From an uncultured Clostridia bacterium (GTDB taxonomy: Bacteria > Bacillota > Clostridia > Christensenellales > Pumilibacteraceae), in contig CANQFK010000002.1 of assembly GCA_947598585.1 (NCBI GenBank), positions 1 to 64,000 of the forward strand: a stretch of DNA of 64,000 bases, read 5' to 3'. This document shows, piece after piece, positions 46,251 to 54,801 of this stretch. The translations under genes and the position numbers were made by a program. Position 1 is the first letter of the stretch. Each line of letters starts with the position of its first letter. The notes beneath the pieces were generated by a model. The model ran no database searches. It saw only the letters and a list, made by a program, of their open reading frames with translations, and was not told where the DNA came from.

Positions 46251-46871
46251 ATGAACGAAGTAAAAACAAACAACAGAGTGTTCCTTTCGGGAACGGTTTA
46301 CTCAGAGCCCGTATTCAGCCACGAATTGTACGGCGAAGGCTTTTACGAATTTGTCTTGGAAGTGCCGAGATTGAGCGAACAAAAGGATTACATACCCGTT
46401 ACCATATCCGAACGATTGTCCGCGAATTCTAAATTGATCAAGGGCGAAAAAGTTTCCTTTTACGGTCAATTCCGCAGTTTCAACAAGTTGGTGGAGGACA
46501 AGAGCAAACTCATGCTCACGGTATTCGTGCGGGATTTCGCCGAAGAAAGCGAGTCCTCCAATCCCAACGTAGCCGAACTTACGGGATATGTGTGCAAGCC
46601 GCCCATGTATCGAACGACGCCGTTCAATCGAGAGATTTGCGATCTGCTCCTTGCGGTCAACCGCGCGTACGACAAGTCGGACTACATTCCGTGCATAGCC
46701 TGGGGACGAAACGCCCGTTTCGTTCGCGAACTCACGGTAGGGCAAAAGATATCGGTCAGCGGCAGGATACAGTCGCGCGAATACAACAAAAAGCTCGAAA
46801 ACGGAGTGAGCGAAGTGCGCACGGCGTACGAACTTTCGGTAAACAAGATATTCGTCGAACATCAGGATTGA
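46251..46871 (+). CDS. Two-OB-fold single-strand DNA-binding-like protein
   Basis: 206 residues with two SSB/PriB-like OB folds: about 6-92 (NRVFLSGTVYSEPVF, FYEFVLEVPRLSEQKDYIPVTI) and 105-203 (AELTGYVCKPPMYRTTPFNREICDLLLAVNRAY, DYIPCIAWGRNARF, GQKISVSGRIQSREY). There is no acidic SSB tail tip. Tandem-OB SSB-like proteins occur in Clostridia beside normal SSB. AAGGAG precedes the ATG. Confidence 0.83.
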   Translation: MNEVKTNNRVFLSGTVYSEPVFSHELYGEGFYEFVLEVPRLSEQKDYIPVTISERLSANSKLIKGEKVSFYGQFRSFNKLVEDKSKLMLTVFVRDFAEESESSNPNVAELTGYVCKPPMYRTTPFNREICDLLLAVNRAYDKSDYIPCIAWGRNARFVRELTVGQKISVSGRIQSREYNKKLENGVSEVRTAYELSVNKIFVEHQD

Positions 46872-46888
46872 AGATATCAGGACATAAA

Positions 46889-46923
46889 AAAACAACGGCT
46901 CGGTCGATCGAGCCGTTGTTTTT
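46889..46923 (+). terminator. Terminator after the SSB-like gene
   Basis: AACAACGGCTCG-gtcgat-CGAGCCGTTGTT perfect stem followed by TTTG; A-rich flank makes it usable for the convergent gene too. Confidence 0.9.
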
Positions 46924-46981
46924 GTCGTTGGCGTTTTTTGTCGCGGGCAAAAAAGATATTTTCGTTTTTGCCGTAGGGGCG

Positions 46982-49357
46982 CTATTTGTTTATAATAACG
47001 GAACTCGGCTTGCGAGCTATCCTGCGTCTGCGGATAATGACCAATATCAACGTGATAAGGGCTACAATAACTATGACGGCGGCGACTATCTTCACTATAT
47101 TCGCTCCGTCGTATCTTATATATTCCGTCTTTACATAACAGTCGGCGTCCACGGTACCGTAGCCTTCGCGATAAAATACTATTTTTGTGAACTTGCGCGA
47201 AGCGTCGAAAGGAGGCTCGACGTACACTCTGTGATCTTTGGATATTTCGCCGCCCACCGCCTCGAATCTGACGTATGTGTCGCTTGCCTCGTCGTAACGA
47301 TACAACGTGGCGTTTTCCGTGACCGTCGCGTTGGTCTTGGGCATGTCCTGCGAAGAGAAAAAAGTGACGCTCGTATATGTCACGAGGATATATCCTTCCT
47401 TTTCGCCGTAAGCGATGCGGTACCACAAATTTTTGTCGGGCTCGGGGTAGGCGTCGCCGTACCATTCGTAGCCGTCCGCGTCGGTATAGGTTACGGCAAA
47501 CGGCAATATGGATATCATTTTGTTCCTGTCCAATTGAGCGATCTCGGGCGAATGGACGGACGGGTACTTGTATATGGGAGTTTTGGGCGCGTTCACCTTG
47601 GCTTCGATATGGCGCGGTTCGACGTACGGGCGCTCTTTGAGCGCGTCCTTATAAACGTAGCCGCCGACCAAAGCGTCGTTTTCGACGTCGTCGCAAACGC
47701 AGTATACGAACGGATCGCGTGAGGGAATGTCCTTGCATATTATCACATTATCGCCGCTTTGCAGCGTGAAGGATATTTCGCCTTCGATGGGCAATGCGAA
47801 CATATATGTTTCGTTTACGCCCTGAACGGTGCCGATAAGTCCCTCGGTGCGGTCTATGGGGTCGCCGTTAAGAACTGGCGGCGAAAACAGATCCTTTATA
47901 TTTACGCTGCCTACGCTTGATCCGTCTATTACGAACACGCACTTGGCTGCTTCGTCGAAAAGCAGTATGTCGCCGTATGAAACGTCGCCCTGATCGACCT
48001 TGCTTATGGTAAGCGCGGTGAGATCCAAAGCGTTATCCACGATATATTCCTTTTGTTCGCCGTCTATGACGGACACAAGAACGTTGTCGCCTTTGAGAGC
48101 GAAAATATTGCCGAGCACGTCTATCGCAAAGTCCTTGACGTCGGTAATATCGTATTCGTCGATCTTGTTGTCGGTCATGTAATGCCAACCGCCCTGATAG
48201 TCGAACGCGCGCACGTTTTCGCGTATGGTCACTCCGTTGTAATCGACGACTTTGCCGCTCTTTGTCAGACAGTATACGTTGTTGGAAAAGTCCACCTGTA
48301 TGTCGATAATGTCCTCTTCCATGTCCTTGTTTACCGAGGTGTTGCCGAGAATGCGCGTTATCCGATCGCCGTGGTGAGCGACGTAAATATAGCCGTCGTT
48401 GTCGGTGGCTACCGCGACGGGCGAACTGAATCCGTCGATATAGCTTATCTTGTCGCCGTCGATGACCGCAATTCTTCCGAGATCCCTGTCCGCGACGTAT
48501 ATCTTTTTGAGCCTCGTCGTTCCGTTGACGGGGTCTAAATAAAACCAATCTTCGTCGCTGCCCGAAGCCACTATCGTCGACAGCGAAGCGGGCGAGAGGT
48601 CGAGCGCTATTCTGTCGATATTGCCCGTGCGCGTAAGGATATACACGCGATCTCCCACCGTAATGCTTTTGGCGTCGCCGACGGCGTATTCTATGGGACT
48701 GTACTTGTCCGTATATGATATTATTCGGCTCGAAGTCAGCACGAACAGCCTTTCGTTATATTCTATGTCGATTATCTTTTCTCCGCCCGGCAGTCTTATG
48801 ACGTCGTTGTCCGAGAGATGAATGATATTCGTATATCGGTCGTTGTCCACGGTCGTGTATATGCAACCGTTTTCGCTCGCCGCTATCTTGCCGATGTTTT
48901 TGGAAGTCAAATAACTTTCGCTCGAAAAATTCCCCTCGGAATAATCGAGTCTGAAAATTTGTTCGTTGCCTTTCAGCGCGTAGAGCGTTGAGCCGTGAGC
49001 GGAGATCGCCGTGATTTCGTTTAGTTCGGGCGCTATCGGATCGTTGTTGTGATATATCGAGCCGTTTTTCAAGGTTATCAGCCCTTGCAGATAGGCGAAG
49101 TCCTCGGTCATATTATCCGAACTTGCGAATTTCCCGTCCGCAAAGAAGTCGTAACCCGTTGCGGTCGAAACGTAAAGTCCCTCCGTAGTATAAAAAATCT
49201 CTTTCGGATCGTCAAACAGATGATATGACGTTTGTTGATTGAAGTTGAGTATTTTAGCGGACACGCGTTCGTTTTCGGCGCGGGCGTTGTTCGGCGGTAA
49301 GAGCGTCGCCGAAAGTATAATCATCATTATCATTGCAACAAAGATAGTTTTTTTCAT
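46982..49357 (-). CDS. Secreted beta-propeller/SH3-like protein with C-terminal anchor
   Basis: 791 residues. Signal peptide at about 1-27 (MKKTIFVAMIMM core, ending NARAEN). Residues ~40-520 show repeated short beta strands with a GxIY/DGxxVY pattern, consistent with a beta-propeller. About 580-680 looks like an SH3b domain (TPIYKYPSVHSPEIAQL, GYEWYG, WYRIAYGEKEGYILVTY). A C-terminal helix (about 760-782) and a basic RRRRIARK tail anchor it. Third surface protein of this layout in the window. Function unknown. Confidence 0.75.
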   Translation of the reverse strand: MKKTIFVAMIMMIILSATLLPPNNARAENERVSAKILNFNQQTSYHLFDDPKEIFYTTEGLYVSTATGYDFFADGKFASSDNMTEDFAYLQGLITLKNGSIYHNNDPIAPELNEITAISAHGSTLYALKGNEQIFRLDYSEGNFSSESYLTSKNIGKIAASENGCIYTTVDNDRYTNIIHLSDNDVIRLPGGEKIIDIEYNERLFVLTSSRIISYTDKYSPIEYAVGDAKSITVGDRVYILTRTGNIDRIALDLSPASLSTIVASGSDEDWFYLDPVNGTTRLKKIYVADRDLGRIAVIDGDKISYIDGFSSPVAVATDNDGYIYVAHHGDRITRILGNTSVNKDMEEDIIDIQVDFSNNVYCLTKSGKVVDYNGVTIRENVRAFDYQGGWHYMTDNKIDEYDITDVKDFAIDVLGNIFALKGDNVLVSVIDGEQKEYIVDNALDLTALTISKVDQGDVSYGDILLFDEAAKCVFVIDGSSVGSVNIKDLFSPPVLNGDPIDRTEGLIGTVQGVNETYMFALPIEGEISFTLQSGDNVIICKDIPSRDPFVYCVCDDVENDALVGGYVYKDALKERPYVEPRHIEAKVNAPKTPIYKYPSVHSPEIAQLDRNKMISILPFAVTYTDADGYEWYGDAYPEPDKNLWYRIAYGEKEGYILVTYTSVTFFSSQDMPKTNATVTENATLYRYDEASDTYVRFEAVGGEISKDHRVYVEPPFDASRKFTKIVFYREGYGTVDADCYVKTEYIRYDGANIVKIVAAVIVIVALITLILVIIRRRRIARKPSSVIINK

Positions 49358-49496
49358 ACTTGTTCTCCACTATATGTTGTAGATATTATAACATAAAAGC
49401 TAAGGAAAAGTAAATTATATTGCCGCCCAATAGTATAAATTCGGATCTTTTTGTAAAAAATTTTAAGGATTATATCGAAAATTTCGGAAAAACGTA

Positions 49497-49525
49497 TTTA
49501 CAAGTTCGGTTCTTTGTGCTATAAT
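49497..49525 (+). promoter_or_regulatory. Promoter of the ppx-maf-mreB-like operon
   Basis: TTTACA (49497-49502), 17-bp spacer, TATAAT (49520-49525) with the extended -10 TG. Confidence 0.8.
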
Positions 49526-49590
49526 AGGCGTTGTAATACTAACGTAGACTACTATGGTCTTTTACAATTTACAGTAAGTGAGGTCACTAA

Positions 49591-51105
49591 ATGGAAAAAA
49601 TCGCAGTTATAGATCTTGGGAGCAATACCGTACGACTTGTGCTTGCAAACATAATGCCGGGCGGGTATTTTGTCGTATTCGACGAACTCAAAGAAACGGT
49701 TCGGCTCGGACAGGACATGGAGCGCGACGGATTTTTGAAGCCCGCAAGGATCGCGCAGGCGGTAAAGACGTTGAAAATGTTCCGCAAATTGTGCGACAGC
49801 TACAATGTGGACAAGGTATATGCGGTGGCGACTAATTCGTTGCGCCGCGCAAAGAATCAAAAGAGTTTTATAGAAGAAGTCAACGCCGTATGCGGCTTTA
49901 AGTTCCGCGTGCTTACCGAGGAAGAGGAGGCAATGCATATATATCGCGGCGTCATCAACTCTCTGGACGTGCCCAAGGGCGTAATAGTCGATCTCGACGG
50001 TAGCAATTTGCAGATAATCCAATACAATCGCAGGAACATAGTCAACCGCGAATGTCTGCCGTTCGGAGCGATAACGCTCAACGATATGTTTTCGGGTCGC
50101 GAATATTCTCCCGAGGAGCAAAACAGATTGATAGAAGTGTACGTTATAGACCAGCTTTCTCAGATCCCGTGGCTCAAAGATATCGATCCCGAATATCAAT
50201 TGGTGGGAGTGGGCGGTTCTTTCCGCAACCTTGCCAAGATATGCAAACGCGTAAAGCGCTATCCTTTCGATATGATACATAACTATCATATCTCCGAGGA
50301 CGAATTCAACAACGTGTACGACATGGTCAAAGTGCTCGAACCGGATAAGCGCGCAAAGATAAAGGGGATAAGCAGCGACAGAGCGGATATCTTCGCTTCG
50401 GCGCTTGCGGGCATAAAGGCTTTCTGCTCGTATACTTCCATGAAAGATATCACCATATCGGGCGCGGGGCTCAGAGAGGGGATCATGTTCCTCCACGCCG
50501 TTCCGTCGACAGCCGAAAAGTCCATTTCGGACATACTCGGTCATTCGCTCTATACCATGATGAACTATTGCGAGATAAACATTCCCCATGCCGAACAGGT
50601 GTGCAACCTGTCCATTCAGCTCTATAAACAGCTCAGAGTTTTACATAAGTTGCCGCGTCAGTATGTCAAGGCGCTCAGGATAGCGGCGCTTATGCACGAT
50701 ACGGGCACGAGGTTGAAGTTCTATCAGCACAACAAGCATACGTTCTATTTCATACTCAACGCCAATCTGTACGGCGTAAGTCACCGCGACATAATTCTTG
50801 CGGCATTCATAGCACAGGGCTACCGAAGCGACGAATTCAACATGAGCGAATGGAATAAGTATAAGGATATATTGAAAGACGAGGATCTTATCGCCGTTTT
50901 GAAACTCAGCGTCATACTCAGCATTGCCGAAAGTTTTGACAGGTCCATGTCGGGCGCGATAAAGGGGTTGAGTTGCGACGTCCTCGGCGATTCGGTCATC
51001 ATGAAAACGGAAGTGGACGGAGATTGTTCGCTTGAAATAAAGAATGCTTTGAAAGTCGCTCCTGACTTTGCGAAAGCATATCGTAAAAATTTGGAGATAT
51101 TATGA
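49591..51105 (+). CDS. Ppx/GppA-like phosphatase with HD domain
   Basis: 504 residues. The N-terminal ASKHA half starts IAVIDLGSNTVRLVL (family phosphate-1 loop intact), then ATNSLRRAKN and LTEEEEA. The phosphate-2 loop, normally DIGGGSTE, reads VDLDGSNLQII, so it has lost its glycines. From about residue 320 a C-terminal HD domain follows (ALMHDTG, HNKHTFYFI). The family removes phosphate from polyphosphate or pppGpp; the altered loop casts doubt on activity. maf overlaps the stop by four bases. Confidence 0.87.
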   Translation: MEKIAVIDLGSNTVRLVLANIMPGGYFVVFDELKETVRLGQDMERDGFLKPARIAQAVKTLKMFRKLCDSYNVDKVYAVATNSLRRAKNQKSFIEEVNAVCGFKFRVLTEEEEAMHIYRGVINSLDVPKGVIVDLDGSNLQIIQYNRRNIVNRECLPFGAITLNDMFSGREYSPEEQNRLIEVYVIDQLSQIPWLKDIDPEYQLVGVGGSFRNLAKICKRVKRYPFDMIHNYHISEDEFNNVYDMVKVLEPDKRAKIKGISSDRADIFASALAGIKAFCSYTSMKDITISGAGLREGIMFLHAVPSTAEKSISDILGHSLYTMMNYCEINIPHAEQVCNLSIQLYKQLRVLHKLPRQYVKALRIAALMHDTGTRLKFYQHNKHTFYFILNANLYGVSHRDIILAAFIAQGYRSDEFNMSEWNKYKDILKDEDLIAVLKLSVILSIAESFDRSMSGAIKGLSCDVLGDSVIMKTEVDGDCSLEIKNALKVAPDFAKAYRKNLEIL

Positions 51106-51686
51106 ATTTGATTTTGGCGTCTGCGTCGCCGCGCAGAAAGGAACTTGTCAGAAAGCTCGAAAATGTGCATGTTAAGATAATCCCGAGCGGTGAAGAGGAA
51201 AATATCGATCCCTCTTCGCGCACGCCCGACGAGTATGCCGTCGCGCTCGCCTGCTTAAAGGCGAAGAGCGTTTTTGCCGAACACGGCGGAGTGGTGCTCG
51301 GCGCCGATACGATAGTCGTTCTCGACGGCGAGATCCTCGGCAAGCCCAAGACGATCGCCGAGGCGGACGAAATGCTCAAAAAACTTTGCGGCAAAACGCA
51401 CGAGGTGATAACGGGCATTTGCATAATGAGCGACGAAAAGACGATAACCGATTCGGAAATTTCCCGCGTGACGTTCGCGCAATACAACGCGCCCATAATA
51501 GAGGCGTATATAATGAGCGGCGCTCCGTTCGATAAGGCGGGCGGATACGGAGTTCAGGATATAGCGCTTACTCATATGATAACAAAAGTAGAGGGCGACA
51601 TAGACAACGTTATAGGTCTGCCCGTGAAAAAGGTCGGAGAATTATTGAAGCAATTCGGAGATAAAGATGGAACACATTGCAATTAA
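51102..51686 (+). CDS. maf: Maf nucleotide pyrophosphatase
   Basis: 194 residues, normal length. Motifs of the Maf house-cleaning family that hydrolyses dTTP/UTP or modified nucleotides: LILASASPRRKEL at the start, GADTIVVLDGEILGKP and GAPFDKAGGYGVQD, then GDIDNVIGLPV. The ATG overlaps the ppx stop and the gene overlaps the mreB-like gene by 20 bases, the usual Firmicutes maf-mreB neighbourhood, here without radC. Confidence 0.95.
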   Translation: MNLILASASPRRKELVRKLENVHVKIIPSGEEENIDPSSRTPDEYAVALACLKAKSVFAEHGGVVLGADTIVVLDGEILGKPKTIAEADEMLKKLCGKTHEVITGICIMSDEKTITDSEISRVTFAQYNAPIIEAYIMSGAPFDKAGGYGVQDIALTHMITKVEGDIDNVIGLPVKKVGELLKQFGDKDGTHCN

Positions 51687-52674
51687 GCCCGGATCGACTT
51701 ATACTTCGATATATGTTCACGGACACGGATTGGTCTTGCGCGAGCCGTCTTTGATATCGTTCGACGGCAGAGATCGCAAAAATTTGCGTGCGGTCGGCTA
51801 TGACGCCGCGGCGCTGCGCGAAAACGCGCCCGACGTTACGACCGTTTCCCCCATAAGCGACGGGATAATCACCGAACCCGAGATCTTTTCCGTTATGCTC
51901 AAAGCCTTTATCGACAAGATCTGTCCCGACGAAGCGATAATCCGTCCGAGATACGACGCCATAGTGGGGATCCCGCTCGGACTTACCATGGACGAGCGCG
52001 AAATGTACGAGGACGCGGTGATAGAAGCGGGCGTAAATAGCGTCACCCTCGTGCCTAACATAGTCCTTTCGGCGATAGGCGCCGATTTGCCCGTCGGCAC
52101 GGGCAAGGGAATGGTCGCGGTCAATATAGGGGGCGGCAGGACGGAAATGGCGGTCATTTCGTGCGGCGGAATAATCAACGGCTGCGGAGTGAGCATAGGC
52201 GGCTCGACTATGGACAGGGCTATCGCGGAATTTGTTGCATCGAGTTGCAATATGCGGATAAGCCTCGACGAGGCGCGAAAGGTGCGCGAGGAGATAGGCA
52301 CTCTGTACGAAAACGACATTGCGACCATGACGATAAACGGACAGGACGTGACTTCGCGTATCCCCGAAGTTGCGTCGGTGCGCGCGTTCGACATTCGCGA
52401 CGTGATCATGCCGTATTATATAAGGATATGCGAACTTGTCAGGACACTTATAGGCTCGTGTCCCGCAAGTCTTGCGCGGGAGATATCGGGGAGCGAGATC
52501 GCCATTACGGGCGGAGCAAGCAATATCCCCGGCATAGACAAGCTGTTTATGCAACAGCTTTCGGTGAATGCGAGGGCGTTCGACAGACCCGAATATTTGC
52601 AGATGACGGGCGCGGGCAGATTGCTGTCCGACGACGAACTTATGAAACAATTGCTATCGGGCGGTTCGGTATAA
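51667..52674 (+). CDS. Divergent MreB-like actin homologue
   Basis: 335 residues, full MreB length. The family outline is clear: GLVLREPSLISFDG, VGIPLGLT, AVNIGGGRTEMAVIS (around 151-165), GVSIGGSTMDRAIAEF and ITGGASNIPG. The nucleotide loops are changed. The first loop reads IKPGSTYTSI where MreB has DLGTANT, and the second has Asn153 in place of Asp. Rod-shape MreB polymerises on the membrane with ATP; these changes suggest weak or no hydrolysis. mreC and mreD do not follow. Confidence 0.78.
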   Translation: MEHIAIKPGSTYTSIYVHGHGLVLREPSLISFDGRDRKNLRAVGYDAAALRENAPDVTTVSPISDGIITEPEIFSVMLKAFIDKICPDEAIIRPRYDAIVGIPLGLTMDEREMYEDAVIEAGVNSVTLVPNIVLSAIGADLPVGTGKGMVAVNIGGGRTEMAVISCGGIINGCGVSIGGSTMDRAIAEFVASSCNMRISLDEARKVREEIGTLYENDIATMTINGQDVTSRIPEVASVRAFDIRDVIMPYYIRICELVRTLIGSCPASLAREISGSEIAITGGASNIPGIDKLFMQQLSVNARAFDRPEYLQMTGAGRLLSDDELMKQLLSGGSV

Positions 52675-52759
52675 GTTTTACGCGATCGGGCTCTATTATG
52701 CGCCCGCGTTATGCAAGACTTTGCGGTGGATCACTCATAAAATGCGATATGGGTACCGA

Positions 52760-52806
52760 AAAAACGGCTTTTTCGATGATATTTACCGAAAATCCACCGT
52801 TTTTTT
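52760..52806 (+). terminator. Possible terminator after the mreB-like gene
   Basis: AAAAAACGG (about 52760-52768) and CCGTTTTTT (about 52797-52805) can pair across a 28-nt interval and end in T-rich sequence. Long loop, so only moderately convincing. Confidence 0.45.
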
Positions 52807-52831
52807 CTTGTAAAAAAGCGCAGGTTTATGA

Positions 52832-52837
52832 TATAAT
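52832..52837 (+). promoter_or_regulatory. Extended -10 promoter of ruvX
   Basis: TGATATAAT (TATAAT at 52832-52837) with a TTGTAA 18 bp upstream (52808-52813). It lies 17 bases before the ATG, with GGAGG between. Confidence 0.6.
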
Positions 52838-52854
52838 TGCATTCGGAGGTAATT

Positions 52855-53277
52855 ATGCGGATAATGGCGGTGGATTACGGCGACAGTCGGATAGGGCTTG
52901 CCGTCAGCGATAAACTCGGGATAATTGCCTCGCCCGTGGGAACGATAAGATCCGTCGGTATGCGCGGCGACGTGGACGAACTTGCCGCAAAGGCAAAGGA
53001 ACTCGGCGCGGAACTTATTTTGCTCGGACTTCCGCTCAATATGGACGGCAGCGAGGGCGAGAGAGCGGAAAAAACGCGCAAACTCGGTTCCGTTCTCGGC
53101 AAAGTCAGCGGACTGAACGTGGAATATCTTGACGAAAGGCTTTCTACCGTCAGCGCCGAGAGAGTGCTCGACGAGGCGGAAATGAGATGGGACAAGCGAA
53201 AAAAGGTCGTGGACACCATTTCGGCTCAGATCATATTGCAAACCTATTTGGACAAAATAAAAAAGAGTAAGGAGTAA
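52855..53277 (+). CDS. ruvX: RuvX/YqgF putative Holliday-junction or pre-16S rRNA nuclease
   Basis: 140 residues from the ATG at 52855, which has GGAGG upstream. RNase H-like fold motifs: AVDYGDSRIGLAVSD (residues 4-18), LILLGLPLNMDGSEG, VEYLDERLSTVSAERVL and a final VDTISAQIILQTYLD. YqgF trims the 16S rRNA precursor 5' end. The DUF1292 gene follows after six bases, the standard Firmicutes pair. Confidence 0.94.
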   Translation: MRIMAVDYGDSRIGLAVSDKLGIIASPVGTIRSVGMRGDVDELAAKAKELGAELILLGLPLNMDGSEGERAEKTRKLGSVLGKVSGLNVEYLDERLSTVSAERVLDEAEMRWDKRKKVVDTISAQIILQTYLDKIKKSKE

Positions 53278-53283
53278 AAGACC

Positions 53284-53742
53284 ATGGACAATGAAAATTG
53301 CGAAATTTTTGACGACGACGAGATCATAACTCTTCAAGACGAAGAGGGCAATCCGATAAAGTTTATCGAGGTCGCGTGCGTGGAATACGAAGAAGAATAT
53401 TATGTGCTTCTTTCGCCCGCGCAGGAGGTGGAGGGCATAGCCGACGACGAGGTCATAATATGCAAACTCGAAGATCAGGACGACGAAACTCAACTCATCG
53501 TTCCCGTGCAGGACGAGGACCTCATGCAAAAGGTGTTCGACGAATATCTCAAAACGGCAGGCGAATGCGACTGCGAGGACTGCGACTGCGAGGACTGCGA
53601 CTGCGAGGACTGCGACTGCGAGGACTGCGACTGCGAGGACTGCGACGGAGATTGCGATTGCGACGATTGCCACGGAGAGTGCGAGGGCGAATGCGACGCT
53701 CATCACGACCACTGCTCGTGCGGTTGCGGTGACAAGGAATAA
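53284..53742 (+). CDS. DUF1292 (YrzB) protein with Cys/Asp repeat tail
   Basis: 152 residues. Residues 1-90 are the normal small DUF1292 domain (IITLQDEEGNPIKFIEV, YYVLLSPAQE, VIICKLED, EDLMQKVFDEYL). A tail absent from most relatives follows: five perfect copies of a Cys-Asp-Cys-Glu-Asp unit, then more Cys/Asp/His/Gly (CDGDCDCDDCHGECEGECDAHHDHCSCGCG, broken here only by family text). The repeat is perfect at DNA level. A tail with about twenty cysteines could bind metal. It follows ruvX, its usual partner, after six bases. Function of the domain is unknown. Confidence 0.88.
   Translation: MDNENCEIFDDDEIITLQDEEGNPIKFIEVACVEYEEEYYVLLSPAQEVEGIADDEVIICKLEDQDDETQLIVPVQDEDLMQKVFDEYLKTAGECDCEDCDCEDCDCEDCDCEDCDCEDCDGDCDCDDCHGECEGECDAHHDHCSCGCGDKE
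53571..53645 (+). repeat. Five perfect 15-bp coding repeats
   Basis: The unit ctgcgaggactgcga is repeated five times without a mismatch; partial tgcga bases extend it to 53566. In frame it encodes CEDCD. The absence of drift implies recent slippage or conversion. Confidence 0.95.
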
Positions 53743-53778
53743 AAATCGATAATAAATCAACTATTTTTTGTAAATTTT

Positions 53779-53820
53779 GCCGATTGCGCATGCGTTTTGT
53801 TTGCACGATCGGTTTTTTTA
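53779..53820 (+). terminator. Terminator of ruvX-DUF1292 overlapping the rpsB promoter
   Basis: CCGATTGCGCA pairs imperfectly with TGCACGATCGG, followed by seven T. The 3' arm contains TTGCAC, the -35 box of the next promoter. Confidence 0.7.
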
Positions 53821-53829
53821 TGATATAAT
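53801..53829 (+). promoter_or_regulatory. rpsB-tsf promoter
   Basis: TTGCAC (53801-53806), 17-bp spacer, TATAAT (53824-53829) with extended -10 TG. Confidence 0.8.
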
Positions 53830-53858
53830 ATCCCCGTTTGAATACACACCTTGGCGGA

Positions 53859-53914
53859 TCCGTTACCTGTTCCCCGATAAAAATTCTTTTTCGGTTATCG
53901 GGGGGAAGAACGGA
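53859..53914 (+). promoter_or_regulatory. Structured rpsB leader
   Basis: An outer stem TCCGTT/AACGGA (53859-53864, 53909-53914) and an inner stem CCCCGATA/TATCGGGG (53872-53879, 53896-53903) enclose a 16-nt loop with an asymmetric internal loop. It lies in the leader between the promoter and the AGGAGG of rpsB. It could be an S2 autoregulatory site; no U-run follows, so it is not a terminator. Confidence 0.55.
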
Positions 53915-53952
53915 GTTGATGCGGGGGAGGATTAAACAGGAGGAATAAAATT

Positions 53953-54786
53953 ATGAACATTGTTTCCATGAAACAGCTGCTCGAAGCGGGCGTACACTTC
54001 GGACACCCCACAAGAAAGTGGAATCCGAAAATGAAGAAGTACATTTACACGGCGCGTAATGATATCTATATCATCAACCTCGAGATCACCGTGGGTCTTA
54101 TCGACGAGGCTTACAACTTTATCAAGAGCGTAGCCGATTCGGGCAAATCCATTCTTTTTGTCGGCACAAAGAAGCAGGCGCAGGAAGCTATCATGCAAGA
54201 GGCGCAAAAGTGCGGCATGTTCTATGTCAACAACAGATGGCTCGGCGGTATGCTCACCAACTTCGTTACCATGAGGAGCCGCGTAGAGCGTCTTAACAAA
54301 CTCAATCAAATGGAAAAGATGAATGAGTTCAACGTACTTCCCAAAAAGGAAGTCGCAAAACTCATTGCGGAACGCGACAAACTCGAAGCCAACCTCGGCG
54401 GCGTTAAGGAAATGAGAACTTTGCCTGGCGCATTGTTCGTAGTGGATCCCAAAAAGGAACATCTTGCGGTAGCGGAAGCGCGCAGCCTCGGGATACCCAT
54501 CGTAGGCATAGTGGACACCAACTGCGATCCCGACGAAGTGGATTACGTTATCCCCGGCAACGATGACGCCATAAGGGCTATCAAACTTATCGCAGGCGCT
54601 ATGGCGGACGCCGTTATAGAGGCTCGCGAGGGCGAAGAGGGACTTGCCGCAATAAGGCAAAAGGAAGCCGAAGAAGCGGCTAAACTTCAACCGGTCGAAG
54701 AGGCTCAGGACGGTCAGCCCGTAGTGGAAGAATTCGTCGAAGCGGCAAAGGCCGAGGAAGTCGATAAGAGCGAAGATAAGGAATAA
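53953..54786 (+). CDS. rpsB: 30S ribosomal protein S2
   Basis: 277 residues. Typical S2 segments: [23 protein letters not shown] (residues 8-30), [48 protein letters not shown] and [14 protein letters not shown] Glu/Ala-rich tail of about 45 residues extends past the usual end. Strong AGGAGG site; promoter and structured leader upstream. tsf follows after 15 bases. Confidence 0.98.
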   Translation: MNIVSMKQLLEAGVHFGHPTRKWNPKMKKYIYTARNDIYIINLEITVGLIDEAYNFIKSVADSGKSILFVGTKKQAQEAIMQEAQKCGMFYVNNRWLGGMLTNFVTMRSRVERLNKLNQMEKMNEFNVLPKKEVAKLIAERDKLEANLGGVKEMRTLPGALFVVDPKKEHLAVAEARSLGIPIVGIVDTNCDPDEVDYVIPGNDDAIRAIKLIAGAMADAVIEAREGEEGLAAIRQKEAEEAAKLQPVEEAQDGQPVVEEFVEAAKAEEVDKSEDKE

Positions 54787-54801
54787 CAGGAGGTTTATAT
54801 A

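Noticed and set aside
53566-53645. Direct repeats as a CRISPR array
   Set aside because: Units are 15 bp, contiguous without spacers and in frame within a coding region.
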